Origin: Diphasiastrum complanatum
Lineage: Eukaryota; Streptophyta; Lycopodiopsida; Lycopodiales; Lycopodiaceae
DNA length: 64,000 bases
Assembly (NCBI GenBank): GCA_029204225.1
Contig: CM055092.1
Location: 12,838,476-12,902,475 of the forward strand
Direction of reading: 5' to 3'
Notes under the pieces: generated by a model
What the model saw: only the letters and a program-made list of their open reading frames with translations
What the model was told of the DNA's origin: nothing
Databases searched by the model: none
Translations under genes and position numbers: made by a program
Shown: positions 49,401 through 57,874 of the stretch, piece by piece
How positions within the stretch are numbered: position 1 is the first letter of the stretch
Layout: every line of letters starts with the position of its first letter

Positions 49401-52400
49401 AAGCATAATAGGTCCTTCATCCAATGGCCTTTGTGACAATGGCATTGGTATTGGCCTGTTTTCCATCAACCTGTCCTCCATCCGTACATCTTGACCAAAT
49501 GTATTTCGAAGACCTGTCTGAGGCTGTAAACTGCGCATACTTGCTACTGGTGGAACATTTCCCATTGGTTGTGGTGCAGAGTACATCGGAGATGGAGGCC
49601 CACGTATGCCAAAGTCTGCTGGAGGTGCAACTCTTCTATTTAAACCCCCCATGCTGAGTCCACGAAAACGATCTCTCCCAGATTGAATCTGACGTTCATG
49701 AGCTGCATCTCTATGAACTTCATCTATCTTCTTCGGACCTTCTACCTTCCTTCTTTCTTGCCATCCATTTCTTCGCAAATCTATGACGTCCTTAAGCATA
49801 AATCTCAGCCTAGATGATAACTTTTCATTACTAGCCAATTCATTCATCCTATCAAAATATGCATCGATATGTTGCTTGGCCTTGGCATGATCGATGATCC
49901 GACCAATTGTTGCCATCAATTTGCAAAGAGCTTCCACATCTTCTTCGTCAGGATTTTGATATCCTCCCAGTAATTTTTTAATGCATTCATGCATGATTCT
50001 TTCAGTAAGCATGCTCTTCTTGTAAAGTTCTCCTATGAATCGAATATTTCCCAGCATCTGTCTTCGAGCCTTAAGTCTTTTCTCCTCGCTTTCCTCCGGA
50101 GTAAACCTCATCGCTTCCTCCTGCTCCCTTTCCCCACGTTCAAACTCCTCCTGACACTTATTCAGAAGCACTCGCTTGAAAGTGACCTTCTCACCATCTT
50201 CATTGAACTCTGGCAGCTCTTTCGAAAGTTGAACACAAAACTTTGCATACATTTCACAAAAAGTGGGTTCTAGCAAAGCCTTGTCAAAAATCTGGGAAAT
50301 AACACCAGTAAGAGTCGCAGCAGATTCTATGTGAACCTCTTTCACCTGCTCAAAGAGTTTATCAAAATTCTGTGGAGTAAGCTTGTTAAGAATCGCCTTA
50401 ATTTGCCTCTGTTTTGCAGTCTCCTCATCTGACACCTTTCCCACTTCATATTTATTCTCAGCTTTATGTATTGCAGGTAAAGCACTATGAGGAGAAGGAA
50501 TGAGCCCCTTCTGAGCAATTGTAGCACGCTGCCATCGGTCAGCATCGGGGCCATTTGTTCTGATTGAAGCCACATTTGTTGCCATCATTTGAGGAATCAG
50601 TGGTGCTCCTGGGATCAGACCCATCATCATGGGTGGTAGCATGGGCATTCCAGGTCTGAAACCAGGACGTGGTATCAATCCTGGATTTTGTCCAGATCGA
50701 AATCCACCAAGAGGTCCTGGCATGCCGATGTCCATGTGCACCTCTGTGTATCCGAGACCAGGGGAGGGAACCATGCCAGGTTGCCTTGTCCATCTGTCTT
50801 CATCAGGGCCCGCTGCAACACTTCCACGACGTTCAAGTCTGAGGCTGCTACTAAGCTGCCGATCAATGTTTCTTCCTGGATTGACCGATGAATCACCAGC
50901 TAATCCAGATTGAACACTTTCTGGGTTCAATAGAAGTTCTGAAATATCTGCTCTTATTTCAAAATGAGCAGGAAGTTCAAAACAAAGCTCTCTAAAGGTA
51001 AGCAGAAAATCCCTAGTGTACTTCCTATTCCCCGAATAGCCCATTTTGAATGCCGTGCTTAAAGGATCAGCTTTTAATGAAACCTCCACACCATCTGCTG
51101 TTCCCTTTGACACGGCTACTTCAGCAGCATCCTCCCAGTCATCTAGCTCCTTTTTTGTTGGTTGTTCAGAAGACGCATCTTTATTGGTTTGATTGGCTAG
51201 CGTAAGTGTGGAAACCGGCTCACCTTGTGTGATTTTCTCCTGTTTCTTCTCTTCAGAAGTTTTGTAAGCACTGTAAAGATCGCTGGTAACCCCTGCAGCA
51301 TCAGCTTTGGCCGGGATTGATTTTTTTTTCCTTCTCTTACTGACTTGGGTAGCTCCCACAGCACGTACACAAGTCTGGTCAATTTCCTGAATAGGATTAG
51401 AACTACTAACATCATTAGCAAAAGTACCATTTATAATGCAATCGCCAGTCTTGTCACTTCTAGAATCGCTTTCAAGATGAGTATTGACAGCAGAGTCCTC
51501 ATTTGAACTTGCTTTCACATCCTCTAGACTAGTTATTGCATCCCCAGGCACTGTGGTAGACCTTGATGGCACTTGCAAGTCCATAATATTACCCTTCTCA
51601 GCTGCTTGTAGATTTTGGAATGTATTGTCTAATCCAACAATTTCTTCAGTGGGCTCACTGCATAAGTTCAAACTTCCTAAAGAATTCCCAAGGCCCAAAC
51701 CTGCCTGATCTGAATTGGGGCTAGATACCACATCATCTACACTAGAACTTTCCAAATGCTGAATATGGACGATTTTTCCCTCCTTGCTGATCTCAGCAGT
51801 TCCATGAGCCACACCAGTGACAGCAGTCTTACTCTGAGAATTTAAATCCACAGCAGCTCCCTCACAATTTGAATACTCATTTATAGTATCGGGAGTCAAT
51901 TTTGAGACTAAAGACGTATCCACTTGCACGTCAAAAGAAGTTCCTGTCAAGGGTGGCAGTGCAGAGGACAAAGCAATGTCTGCATACATATTTGCTGCAA
52001 CTTGGCCGTCAAACTGCTTCATCTCTCGCTTGGTCTCTGAACCAAGTATAAGCTGCCTATCCGTTCCATCTGGCCGAAAACTTTCATGACCATTGTCGGT
52101 TTCACAACCAGAAATTAACTGGTCATCAATAGTCCGACCACCAACCGACAAAGCTTCGAGCACTAAGGTCTCAGGTACCTGATCTTTTGAAATTTCAGAT
52201 ACTTGATTGTTCAAAGAGTTACTCATTATAGCCTCTTCTGCTAAATCTATCTGTACACTTGTGGTTGAACTAGATGAGGTACAACTTTCATCTTTAGAGT
52301 CTACCAAATGAGTTTCAGCTTCAGAAATTGCAGCCTCTGTGATGGAACCTGTAATAATCACAAAATTTGAGTTCAAGTGCACAGGTACTTCCTTCTCATT

Positions 52401-55400
52401 GAGAAGATTGACACTATCATTTGCTGGAGTGCTGCTCAGAGCTCCAGCATTGTCCATTAACTTGGCAGATCTGGTGCTAAGTTCCATATTTGAAACAGCA
52501 AATGATGGCTTTAAGCTTGCAACCTCTTTAGGATTTTGTGACCCCTTGTTCACCTTGGCCTCCAATTGAGCTTCACTTGGACCTTCCACAAAGACATTAG
52601 AACATTCGCTTTTCAAAACTGAATCAATATCGTCAAGAGTATCAGTATTGAGTTGGCTTTCTGACAATGCTTTATTATCTTGACTGACAATCTCAATAAT
52701 TGGCATGCATGTCAAGATTTTGCTTGGACTATCAGTAGTGGTGTCTGATATTTCCCCTTCTGAGCCAATTGAGTCCATATGCACCAACGACCCATTCTGG
52801 ACTGTAACCTTCTCCTTGAGATCATGACCAGCTTGGGTTGTTGCAATTCCAGGAGGCCGTAAGCTTAGTGGTGGTGGTCCTTGCCTACCAGCCACTGCAG
52901 CAGAAATGACCTTAGCCACAGGCTGTGTTGCTCCTGCAAAAGAGATCTGTACTGGTGGATTTGAGGGCAATGGACTGTTTGCCTCTGGAACTCCATGTCC
53001 CTGAGTAGGAAGGCCTATTCCCATGACTGCTGGTGGAGGTATTGTTGGACCAGGTGCAACAGAATGGTTTACAAAAGGCATACCTTGTGGTGGCGTAAAT
53101 CCATACCTTAGAGGGGGATTTGATGGAAGTCCAGCTCCAGGAGGAGGCAATCCACTTGGTGGAAGGCCTGGCCTGTAAAATGGTGGACCTGTGGGCCCAT
53201 AGGGCCCTACCTGTACACCAGGATAAAAATTTACATTCATTTGATGATGAGGTGCACCACCATAGGAAACTCCAATTCTTGGCTGAGCTGGACCATTATT
53301 GGACAATCTAGCTGAGAGTTGAGGAGATGATCCTGATGGCAGAACCTTGTCCGAGTCATTTTTTTTCACTTTAGAATCAAATCTTAGTTCCTCATGAGTA
53401 TTTGGATTCACTATTTTAACTGCTCTATTTGTACGAGGCTGGATATATTGAGTAGTCACAGGAGGTCCATATTGAGGCCCGGGTAGCCCTGGTGGAAGCT
53501 GCCCTCCAATTGGAACACTTGTTTGTGGCCCGAGATGATGACCCATTTGAGGTGGCAGTTGATGATTTAACTGCCCAGACATGGAATTGGTAATATGTGA
53601 AGGCAGCATTTGACCTGTGTGTTGTGAAGGCAGCATGGGCTGTGAAAACTTTGCTCCTTGGTGCTGTACAAGTCCTGGTTGCGGAAGAGGTGGATGCAAC
53701 CTAGGCTGCTGCGGATGGTTGTGAACTTCCCCCATCTGGATTGGAGATTGCAAGTGGACTTGTGAATGCACTTGAACCTGTGGTGGGAGGCTTGAAGCAG
53801 GGGGTAGATGTGGAGGACCATGCCGTTGCTGTGGCCCAGAAGGGATTGCTGTTTGTGCTTTGCTGATTGCAGAAGCACGGGCAGCTTCATACTGTGCCTG
53901 CAAAGATATGCTTGCAATCTCAGATGCGCATGAAAAATTAGTTAAGTGATAAATAATCAAAGGACCCACCAGGAAAGATAAAAATTGCCAATAGTCTATA
54001 TAACCACCAAATGAGAAAGAACGATACAAAGAGAAGGTGTACCTTGTCTCGTTTTTGTTCATCCAGGTTGGGAGGAGCTGAACTTGTTCGAGCTGGGATC
54101 TAGAATCAAGCGACATATGCAAAAGGTTCAAAATCAGATAAAACTATACTGAATAGATGTCAATATATCAACTATAAATCAAATATACCTATTTGTGAAA
54201 TTAGAATGTATCCAATTTCACAAATTTATATAGATAAATCATTGATGTCATAAGGTAAACCTTAGTAACAATATACGAGCAACTCAAAGAGTCAAAGGAT
54301 CTAAGTCAAAACAATAATAAAAAATTCAATAAACAAAAAATCTTAGCCATGTACATTTGATGGTGATTGAGTAGCGTGGACAAACCTGCAATCCAGTGTT
54401 GTGCATGAAAGCTGGACTTATACTGCCAAACTGAAATGTGAATGCAGGTTGCGCAGCAGGTCGAGGAACCTCCATAGAGGAATGATTTTGCTTCACAATA
54501 GGCTTCGAAGAGGATAATGAAGCTGATAGTCATATATGTATTTGCAAAGAAAAAGATGCGTTAACGAAATATGTAAGAATTAAAGGAACTAATAATTTAA
54601 GTCTAAAACAGAAAACAGTGCATCTACGTATAGCAAGTGGATATGCTACACTCAGGCTTCACCAACAGAAATTACAGACTAAGATAGTACAATCCTGGAC
54701 CTGACAATTGTTGCTTTTGAGCCAGCTGTGGACTCTGAGCTGGCTGCAGCACCACAGGCTGTTGCGTTGAAGAGTTATGATCAGGGGGCCCTCCAGTTGC
54801 ACCTCTTGATGATTCAGCGGGTTCGTTTGCTCTCCTGCCACTGAGACTAAAATTCCAAAAACAAATTAAAACGCAGCATACGGTACAATTTAGAAATGTC
54901 AAAATGTGCTATCCTAAAAACATCATCATCAAATGAAGATTCTGTAACTGCTCTACGATTTCGTTTCTGACGGTAGATAAGAACATTGATCTAGTAATAA
55001 GTATCATACTCACCTCTATGCACATTCAGTCAGAAACCAAAAGTACATTTTGTCCCCCATATGTCATCATAAGCGAAACTACATCTAAATGTTCAATGTT
55101 CATAAGTTCATCAAAAACTAGACAACAAGATACCAAAGTACTTAACCTAACATGTTTCAAGGTTTCTAACAATCAGAGGACATGCTTTGATCTAATAATA
55201 AGTGTTGTTATCTAGATGTGGAAACTGTATAGTGTCAGTTTGCGAAATTGGCATGCTATGTATTACGCGCCTATGTGAATGAACCCACTCATTATCCCAT
55301 GCTTTTAAAAACAAAAAGCAAAAAGAGACCCCTTTGACCTTTGGCCTACACCAGAGACTCAAGAGAAAGGAATGTTTTGTTTCGAGAAGCATAAAGCATC

Positions 55401-57874
55401 CTATTCCTTTACAGGACAGACATGAAGATATCTACTCCAAGCTAACCAGCTACATATTGCCACTCTATGAATTGCAATTCAAAGTTCATATGGTACATGA
55501 AATTGAAAAAAACGAGTTGTGACAAAACCTAATCTGAATACTAGGTGGATCAGCAGTTTCACAAGTATCCAAAAAGGAAATACAGGTATCTCGCTATAAG
55601 CTCTCCATAACTTGTTACAAATCGTGCAATATTTTGCACCACTGCAGGGAAGCTAGGCAAGAGCAAGCACACACACATAAACAGCATGTTGAACATTGTG
55701 AGGCTACGCAACCAAAGGAAATATCCCACAAATCTTATTGCTTGAGCCAAAGTTTTTTTCTGTGATATTAAGACATCTTCTGAACAAAAAAATTACTACA
55801 TTCATAATTTCATCAAAATACTTGCTGCAGCCAATGCAACAAGCCGCATCCTTACAAAACCTCGTACGTAGCTACCGAAGAACATCAAACTTTGCGGTTG
55901 GTCTAGCAACATGCAAGATCACAAACTCTATGGCAGCAAGGATGTGCCCTTCCATCCTAAAGACCAAACTAACAAAAGCCAAGATTCCGAAACAGAGTTT
56001 ACACATTCTGTCGTTAAATGACACCTCCATCTAAAACACAATTTGCGTGAGATAGAAAAAGTGGATCTCGTAAGCTGGGTTTAACTGCAATACTGTAAAT
56101 GACTCATAAAAGCTTGCTCATAACACTCTTATCCTTGTTTATCACATACGAATGGAAGGACCATTGGAGTGACATAGCATATAAGCTCAAAAAAAAGAAA
56201 CACAGTTCCCAGAACCACCAGGACAAAACATTACACCACTTTCATAACTTTCATGGGCGGCCCAACGCCACATTGGGTTTCCCAAAGCCAGAAAGGGGGC
56301 TGGGTTGATGGCTTATAGCATTGAATAACCCATTGAAATCTAGGTTGCATGTTCATCACAACACAGTACATATGTAGAAAATGACCTAGAATAGCTATGA
56401 CCTGGATCCTGACATCACAACATGGTATATGTCTAGCAGATGACCTAGCATAGCGATAAACTATAACTAGATCACCATGGTCAAGACTCAAATTCAAAGA
56501 CTTCGAGTCATTTAGCATATTGTTATTAACTGCAACAACACCATCTTGCAAAAATAATGCGGGGTACCAATTTTGACTAATAATGAATGTTAGAAAAACA
56601 GCTTTTTAATGACAAGTTCCAAAGGAAATGCTGAGGTTGCATCTTTATCACAACATAGTACATGTGCATTGTGTAGCAGATGACCTAGAATAACTATAAC
56701 CTAAATCCTGACATCACAACATACTAGATGTCTAGAAGACGACCTAGCATAACTATTGATATACGTAGATGTGGAGAACAATCACCGTGGTTAAATTCAC
56801 AAATTTCAAGTCAATTTGAATATTTTCAAATAACCACAACAATACCATCTTGCAAAAATAAAAAGTGAGGCAATTTCTTTATGACAAATCATAAAGAAAT
56901 TGCTGAGCTACTGCAATGCCCAAAGCCATAAGGGGCGATGACTTATGGCAATCGGCAACCTGGATGACGTAGCAAAACACCTATTGCACCTAGATGAGGG
57001 GAACAATCACCATGAAAATTTCAAGTCAAAAAGCATATTGTCAATAACAACGACAATACCACCTTGCAGTTTATATCAGCTTGCAAAAACAAGTAGGGAC
57101 AAGGACAACAATTCTTACCAACCATGCATGTTATAAAGGCAACTTTTCAATGAAAAATCCCAGAGGGGTAGCTGAGTTACTTCAATGCCTGAATCACGAG
57201 AAGTGATGCCTTATGGTGCTGGGTAACCGACTGAGAATTAATGTTTGATGTTTATCATAACAAAGTACATGTGTAGCAGATGACGTAGCATAACTATAAC
57301 CTGAATCCTAATATCACAACGTGCTATGTGTTCAGCAAATGGCATAGCATAACTAGAACCAGAACTTGATTAGGGGAACAATCACCATCGTTAAATTCAA
57401 TAATTCCATGTGTATTTACATATTATACTGCCGGTATCACAACTTAAAAAAACAAGATGCAGGGGTAACAAATGTTATGAACAATGAGTGTCAAAACAGC
57501 AGCTTTTCAAAGTAAATCTAAAAGGAAGTGCTGAGCTACTTCAAAGCCTGAAAAAAGTTACATGCCCTCACAAACTCTACATCCAGGAAACGTGTGATTT
57601 GGCAGCAAGCTTACCCTTTGTTAGGGGGGGTGCCAGGAGTGGAAGGGCGTGGTTGAAGAGAGGAAGTGGAGGAAGTGGATGGGGCGACATGGTTGGCCGG
57701 AGGGGGAGCACTGCTCGGGGGGGCACTGGCTGAAGGGCTGGGCCCTCCTGCGCCTCCACCCTTCAGTGTTGAGAATGAGCCTCCTCTTTGAGAACCAGCA
57801 CCTCCGTTGCTGTCTCTTCCAGCCTTTTTCAGCTGCGCCTCAGTCCGGTCTCCTCTGGATCGATAATGGGACAT
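15387..57874 (-). CDS. eIF4G: Eukaryotic translation initiation factor 4G, long form, with C-terminal W2 domain (13 exons)
   Basis: eIF4G is the scaffold of the cap-binding complex eIF4F. It joins eIF4E, eIF4A, poly(A)-binding protein and eIF3. Exons (minus strand): 57874-57615, 54846-54701, 54522-54386, 54099-54043, 53897-48943, 48729-48535, 48298-47896, 33042-32965, 32761-32657, 32509-32416, 22942-22854, 18614-18546, 15458-15387. All junctions are GT-AG and phase-compatible, giving 2,219 residues. Landmarks: a plant-type N-terminus MSHYRSRGDRTEAQ, FTFQFGSISP at about 176-185, the eIF4E-binding YTRDFLL at 1160-1166, MIF4G at about 1365-1581, MA3 at about 1836-2050, and W2 at about 2052-2219 with an acidic end. 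The start was chosen by similarity to plant eIF4G. One or more linker exons between MA3 and W2 may be missing from this model. Identity is certain. W2 membership rests on order, strand, phase and similarity. Confidence 0.95.
15839..15974. repeat. Perfect 68-bp tandem duplication in eIF4G intron 12
   Basis: Units 15,839-15,906 and 15,907-15,974 are identical by eye (both start ggtaatgcttccatcatgaa). Exact identity points to a very recent event. Confidence 0.95.
17212..17274. repeat. (AG)n microsatellite in eIF4G intron 12
   Basis: About 31 uninterrupted GA units. Confidence 0.98.
18546..18614 (-). other. eIF4G: eIF4G exon 12 (W2)
   Basis: The acceptor is TCTTAG|GTG. It encodes VISERAYTKWQDDVKDATPG then RDK, matching the V..EDAFYSWESSKDP block of animal W2 with the aromatic-acidic box. 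The donor is AAG|GTAGCC, phase 0. Confidence 0.88.
18615..22853 (-). other. eIF4G intron 11 (4.2 kb)
   Basis: Besides the tandem repeat near 20.3-20.8 kb I recognise no transposon or gene in it. It is AT-rich and uniform. Confidence 0.6.
20301..20763. repeat. Two-copy ~234-bp tandem repeat in eIF4G intron 11
   Basis: The first copy begins aatacgttgtgagtcaatgg at 20,301 and the second at 20,534. They differ by only a few substitutions and one inserted base. Each contains gaacaggaac/gaacgggaac runs. A 157-codon ORF across it is a by-product of the duplication. Confidence 0.92.
22854..22942 (-). other. eIF4G: eIF4G exon 11 (W2 core)
   Basis: It follows a 9.5-kb intron that holds a LINE. The acceptor is TTCTGCAG|AC. 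It encodes IVAVQLFVDDLGHPPGLMSV then LFDNFYHEE, the most diagnostic W2 block (animal form: [21 protein letters not shown]). The donor is GAG|GTTAGT, phase 0. Confidence 0.92.
22943..24437. other. eIF4G intron 10, unassigned part
   Basis: No known repeat family was recognised. An 85-codon ORF at 23,638-23,895 and a following Lys-rich segment (VQDLKKKLVQKDANT near 23,970) could be decayed retroelement gag, but support is weak. Confidence 0.35.
24438..24524. repeat. (GA)n plus (GAAA)n microsatellite at a LINE 3' end
   Basis: (GA)n covers 24,438-24,506 and (GAAA)n 24,505-24,524. On the minus strand this reads as TTTC units then CT units directly after the LINE's AATAAAGATC, so it takes the place of a poly(A) tail. 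Confidence 0.9.
28455..28496. repeat. (CT)n tract just upstream of LINE ORF1
   Basis: About 21 CT units sit right before the ORF1 region. The LINE at 44.6-46.4 kb has an equivalent tract in the same relative place. Confidence 0.9.
28500..29700 (+). pseudogene. LINE ORF1 (coiled coil plus RNA-binding fold), inverted relative to its ORF2
   Basis: On the plus strand a Pro/Ala/Ser-rich N-terminal part (28,700-29,000) is followed by a long heptad-like coiled coil (KSFEQYILSYIKQIKQESSS onward, 29,025-29,270). The ORF1p RRM-like motif LNIRVRGVEDTNDP is near 29,365. The C-terminal KRVIYRDGKARYNLGKSKIK near 29,640-29,690 is reached only after a frameshift. The product would be the RNA-binding chaperone of the LINE. 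The same layout occurs in the second LINE near 46 kb, so the two belong to one family. Confidence 0.8.
30745..30940. repeat. Tandem repeat, 60-bp unit with shortened copies
   Basis: Two identical 60-base units (30,745-30,804 and 30,805-30,864) are followed by partial units. The core aaatcacaattgcatcattg occurs four times (near 30,771, 30,831, 30,867 and 30,907). Confidence 0.9.
31281..31636. repeat. Two-copy ~179-bp tandem repeat
   Basis: Both copies begin caaccctacag (31,281 and 31,460) and stay aligned through ctatgtgctacattcacctt with about a dozen differences. Plus-strand ORFs across it are by-products. Confidence 0.9.
32416..32509 (-). other. eIF4G: eIF4G exon 10 (W2)
   Basis: The acceptor is TTTGGCAG|AAT. 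It encodes NILKGRTKKYAPLLRMF and a charged helix ending ASQRN. The donor is AATT|GTAAGA, phase 1. Its final base T joins AC of the next exon to make the Tyr codon. Confidence 0.85.
32657..32761 (-). other. eIF4G: eIF4G exon 9 (W2)
   Basis: The acceptor is GATGCCAG|AAA and the exon has 35 codons including KNVPQRMITDGSFLCMVMTR then VLKHCIPSLPVDHDM. This corresponds to the animal block [20 protein letters not shown]. The donor is ATG|GTAATC. Phase 0 on both sides, so it could be skipped without frameshift. Confidence 0.85.
32965..33042 (-). other. eIF4G: eIF4G exon 8 (W2 helix 1)
   Basis: It follows a 14.9-kb intron. The acceptor is TTTTTGCAG|ATG and the exon has 26 codons including PLEKHLREALDRNQEALEIY and KWFE. 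This matches the opening helix of the animal eIF4G W2 domain (LEKLL...FDWIE). The donor is GAG|GTGAAT, phase 0. Confidence 0.88.
33229..33284 (-). other. Candidate extra eIF4G linker exon (56 nt), not in the model
   Basis: It is bounded by TTTCCAG acceptor and GCC|GTAACG donor. In one frame it reads WSVVAKQTLPPLKYLDIA and would flow in phase 0 into exon 8. Entering it needs one leftover base from the exon before, whereas exon 7 ends in phase 0. It therefore requires another exon of 3n+1 bases somewhere in 33.3-47.9 kb. Joined directly to exon 7 it would cause a frameshift and stop. Confidence 0.35.
33350..35504 (-). mobile_element. Ty1/copia fragment: gag, protease, integrase (RT missing), in eIF4G intron 7
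   Basis: Gag starts at ATG 35,504 (MAGLNDAVLPESSKLHGTNY) and continues KEAWDILKNLYETVNQSR and MGIGESVTDHFTRVKDLRGQ. Then come a zinc knuckle remnant (KKSGHYAKECW, about 34,800) and the protease site WFIDSRASKHM (the usual DSGAS is changed to DSRAS). GAG-pre-integrase LWHERFGNMNFKGLQ is near 34,230, and integrase ELIHTDLFGPM, VFVDDYSRKKWIY and IGVAERKNRSIVETARSMLK span 34,070-33,730. The integrase end at 33,591 (RSPTKVVENRTPEEAYTG) is followed by frame-broken sequence (KLYDLECKKVIIS) until about 33,350. No RT and no LTRs are recognised, so this is a truncated insertion. Confidence 0.87.
35505..35828. other. Short unassigned stretch between two retroelements
   Basis: Nothing recognisable is present. 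Copia-derived leader would be expected at 35,505 upward, but no LTR or primer site is visible. Confidence 0.4.
35829..36299 (-). repeat. 3' LTR of the deleted gypsy element
   Basis: It begins TGTTAGAGCC at 36,299 next to the polypurine tract. Similarity to the 5' LTR stops at AGACTTGC (35,829), so the last eight bases or so are altered or lost. Confidence 0.88.
36313..38050 (-). pseudogene. gypsy gag-protease remnant fused to pol C-terminus
   Basis: Gag starts MEDDRVDIALSPLVALQ with a Pro-rich stretch and VEMTVAEMRAML, then frameshifts. YADKYRETLIKILEEIPEWL and VHKFIFGLREVLRPSV mark the capsid end (37,433-37,300). The zinc knuckle has become CFFYLGKHLFKDC (second Cys lost). The protease motif reads VLVLFYTSSSHNIIN, where the family has FDTGSSHNFI, so the catalytic Asp is replaced by Tyr. 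After YTVETPDG (36,640) the frame passes straight to the pol tail. Confidence 0.82.
39013..39488 (-). repeat. 5' LTR of the deleted gypsy element
   Basis: It runs from TGTTAGAGCC (39,488) to CTTGTGACA (39,013), two bases from the primer site. It aligns over its whole length with 35,829-36,299. Confidence 0.9.
39859..40361 (+). repeat. LTR plus primer binding site, plus orientation
   Basis: The LTR runs 39,859-40,348, beginning TGTCATGCCCATGAC. It has promoter-like GGGTATAAGTATACC near 40,129. Directly after it TGGTATCAGAGC (40,350-40,361) is the initiator tRNA-Met primer site. It is therefore the 5' LTR of a plus-strand element whose internal part is truncated by 41.26 kb. Confidence 0.85.
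40362..41256. other. Spacer between inverted LTRs, probably retroelement leader
   Basis: It follows the plus-strand primer site, so at least its start should be element leader. No gag frame was found before the opposite LTR starts. Confidence 0.5.
41257..41750 (-). repeat. LTR of the same family, minus orientation
   Basis: Read on the minus strand it begins TGTCATGCCCATGAC (41,750) and aligns with 39,859-40,348 almost throughout, ending GGACTTTATA. A polypurine tract (AATAAGGGGGGAAGA) precedes it at 41,766-41,751, so this is a 3' LTR of a minus-strand element. Confidence 0.88.
41751..42360 (-). pseudogene. gypsy pol C-terminal fragment (integrase end)
   Basis: The minus strand encodes GDWVYL-type sequence near 42,180, then GKHYKLSPRYRGPYKILKKI and HPVFHVSRL (42,140-42,020), the standard end of gypsy integrase before the 3' LTR. 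Stops interrupt it, and the rest of pol is not recognisable upstream. Confidence 0.8.
42361..44640. other. eIF4G intron 7, unassigned part
   Basis: No clear gene or domain was found. It may include decayed internal sequence of the minus-strand gypsy. A 27-bp tandem pair (gcgctcttgactcggctagc type) lies at 43,413-43,439 and 43,440-43,466. A 123-codon plus ORF at 43,713-44,084 shows no recognisable domain. Confidence 0.4.
44650..46442 (-). mobile_element. Second LINE copy of the same family, endonuclease deleted, in eIF4G intron 7
   Basis: It starts with a CT tract (46,442-46,407), then an Ala/Pro-rich ORF1 N-terminus, a coiled coil (LSSWLIDQIKADFQILRQE onward), the motif HNIRVRGIPDTQDAVAEA near 45,770 and ORF1's MDDDLT end near 45,560. 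Instead of the endonuclease it jumps to the pre-RT part (REFIPRAPPPLL, IKRMKSHKARDIEDLESKLL, NTIHP-like, NYRTIMIGHVLTKLYG) and stops within RT near 44,650. Segment by segment it parallels the LINE at 24.5-29.7 kb, so the family is shared. Both 3' truncation and internal deletion are evident. Confidence 0.85.
46260..46295. repeat. Perfect 15-bp inverted repeat in LINE ORF1
   Basis: CTGCCACGCAGGCAG (46,260-46,274) and its complement CTGCCTGCGTGGCAG (46,281-46,295) are separated by six bases, forming a GC-rich hairpin. A further related ctgccacgtaggcagg follows. Confidence 0.9.
46443..47895. repeat. eIF4G intron 7 near exon 7, with an old duplication
   Basis: There is no gene. The phrases actatagaaccctag and gaaagccagcaaagtatatgaatggaaccggca (46,970-47,058) recur at 47,212-47,272 with changes. 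A gccaaata-ctatgcac-tacatgcc phrase also repeats at 46,880-46,950. Confidence 0.55.
47896..48298 (-). other. eIF4G: eIF4G exon 7 (end of MA3)
   Basis: It encodes LLLDRFESVLALLEDTIVD through SSGLDLEDF to DAFLEKWSLQCLYP. Arabidopsis eIF4G, as I remember it, terminates about at the LEKW position. Here the frame stays open to a strong donor, CCG|GTGAGT, phase 0. The start is less sure. The phase requires the AG at 48,300-48,299, although a more pyrimidine-backed TAG ends 8 bases earlier and would shift the frame into a stop. Confidence 0.88.
48535..48729 (-). other. eIF4G: eIF4G exon 6 (MA3)
   Basis: The acceptor CCAG|T completes a Ser codon. It encodes ARDLKEAAQCVDELRAP to LLSHEAITHG, the middle of the MA3 domain that contacts eIF4A. 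The donor is GG|GTATGT, phase 2. Confidence 0.95.
48943..53897 (-). other. eIF4G: eIF4G exon 5 (4,955 nt: PABP/eIF4E-binding region, MIF4G, start of MA3)
   Basis: It starts after TTTGCAG with AQYEAARASA and ends EYFR|GTATGC, phase 2. In order it holds a Pro/Gln/Gly-rich region, KIVNPNTHEELRFD (about 359-373, conserved in plant eIF4G), and a long acidic Ser-rich segment. DDWEDAAEVAV and KYTRDFLLTFRELCFELP, the eIF4E-binding helix, follow. MIF4G runs from IKAILNKLTPQNFDKLFEQ to LKDVIDLRRNGWQERR. After an Arg/Pro-rich linker, MA3 begins near LRKKSELIINEY. An ORF that continues upstream to 54,131 is intron 4 read-through. Confidence 0.97.
54043..54099 (-). other. eIF4G: eIF4G exon 4
   Basis: This exon has 19 codons, IPARTSSAPPNLDEQKRDK, nearly identical to the conserved ARTSSAPPNLDEQKRD block of plant eIF4G. 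The acceptor is TCTAG|ATC and the donor AAG|GTACAC, phase 0. Confidence 0.95.
54386..54522 (-). other. eIF4G: eIF4G exon 3
   Basis: The acceptor is ATCAG|CT. It encodes AFTFQFGSISPAFMHNTGLQ, the conserved FPFQFGSI block of plant eIF4G. The donor is CAG|GTTTGT, phase 0. Confidence 0.95.
54701..54846 (-). other. eIF4G: eIF4G exon 2
   Basis: It follows intron 1 (2,768 bp). The acceptor is TTTTAG|T, completing the split Gly codon. It encodes a Pro/Gln-rich stretch (QQPVVLQPAQSPQLAQKQQ). The donor is TCAG|GTCCAG, phase 1. Confidence 0.9.
56230..57580. repeat. About four diverged ~300-bp tandem units in eIF4G intron 1
   Basis: Blocks with gatgacctagaataactataacctgaatcctgacatcacaac-like wording, then gggaacaatcaccatgg, then caatgccc.aaagccata recur near 56,380, 56,680, 56,960 and 57,290. 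Divergence is high and no coding potential is seen. Confidence 0.7.
57615..57874 (-). other. eIF4G: eIF4G exon 1 (start codon, N-terminus)
   Basis: It encodes residues 1-86 plus two bases. It opens MSHYRSRGDRTEAQLKKAGR, the plant eIF4G N-terminal signature, then Gly/Ser- and Pro-rich low-complexity sequence ending PGTPPNKG. The donor is AAAGG|GTAAGC, phase 2. Confidence 0.95.

Noticed and set aside
53898-54131. Upstream extension of the large eIF4G ORF with a Met at 54,131
   Set aside because: It crosses intron 4. Plant eIF4G similarity jumps to exon 4 (IPARTSSAPPNLDEQKRDK) in another frame with proper splice sites, and the true start is at 57,874.
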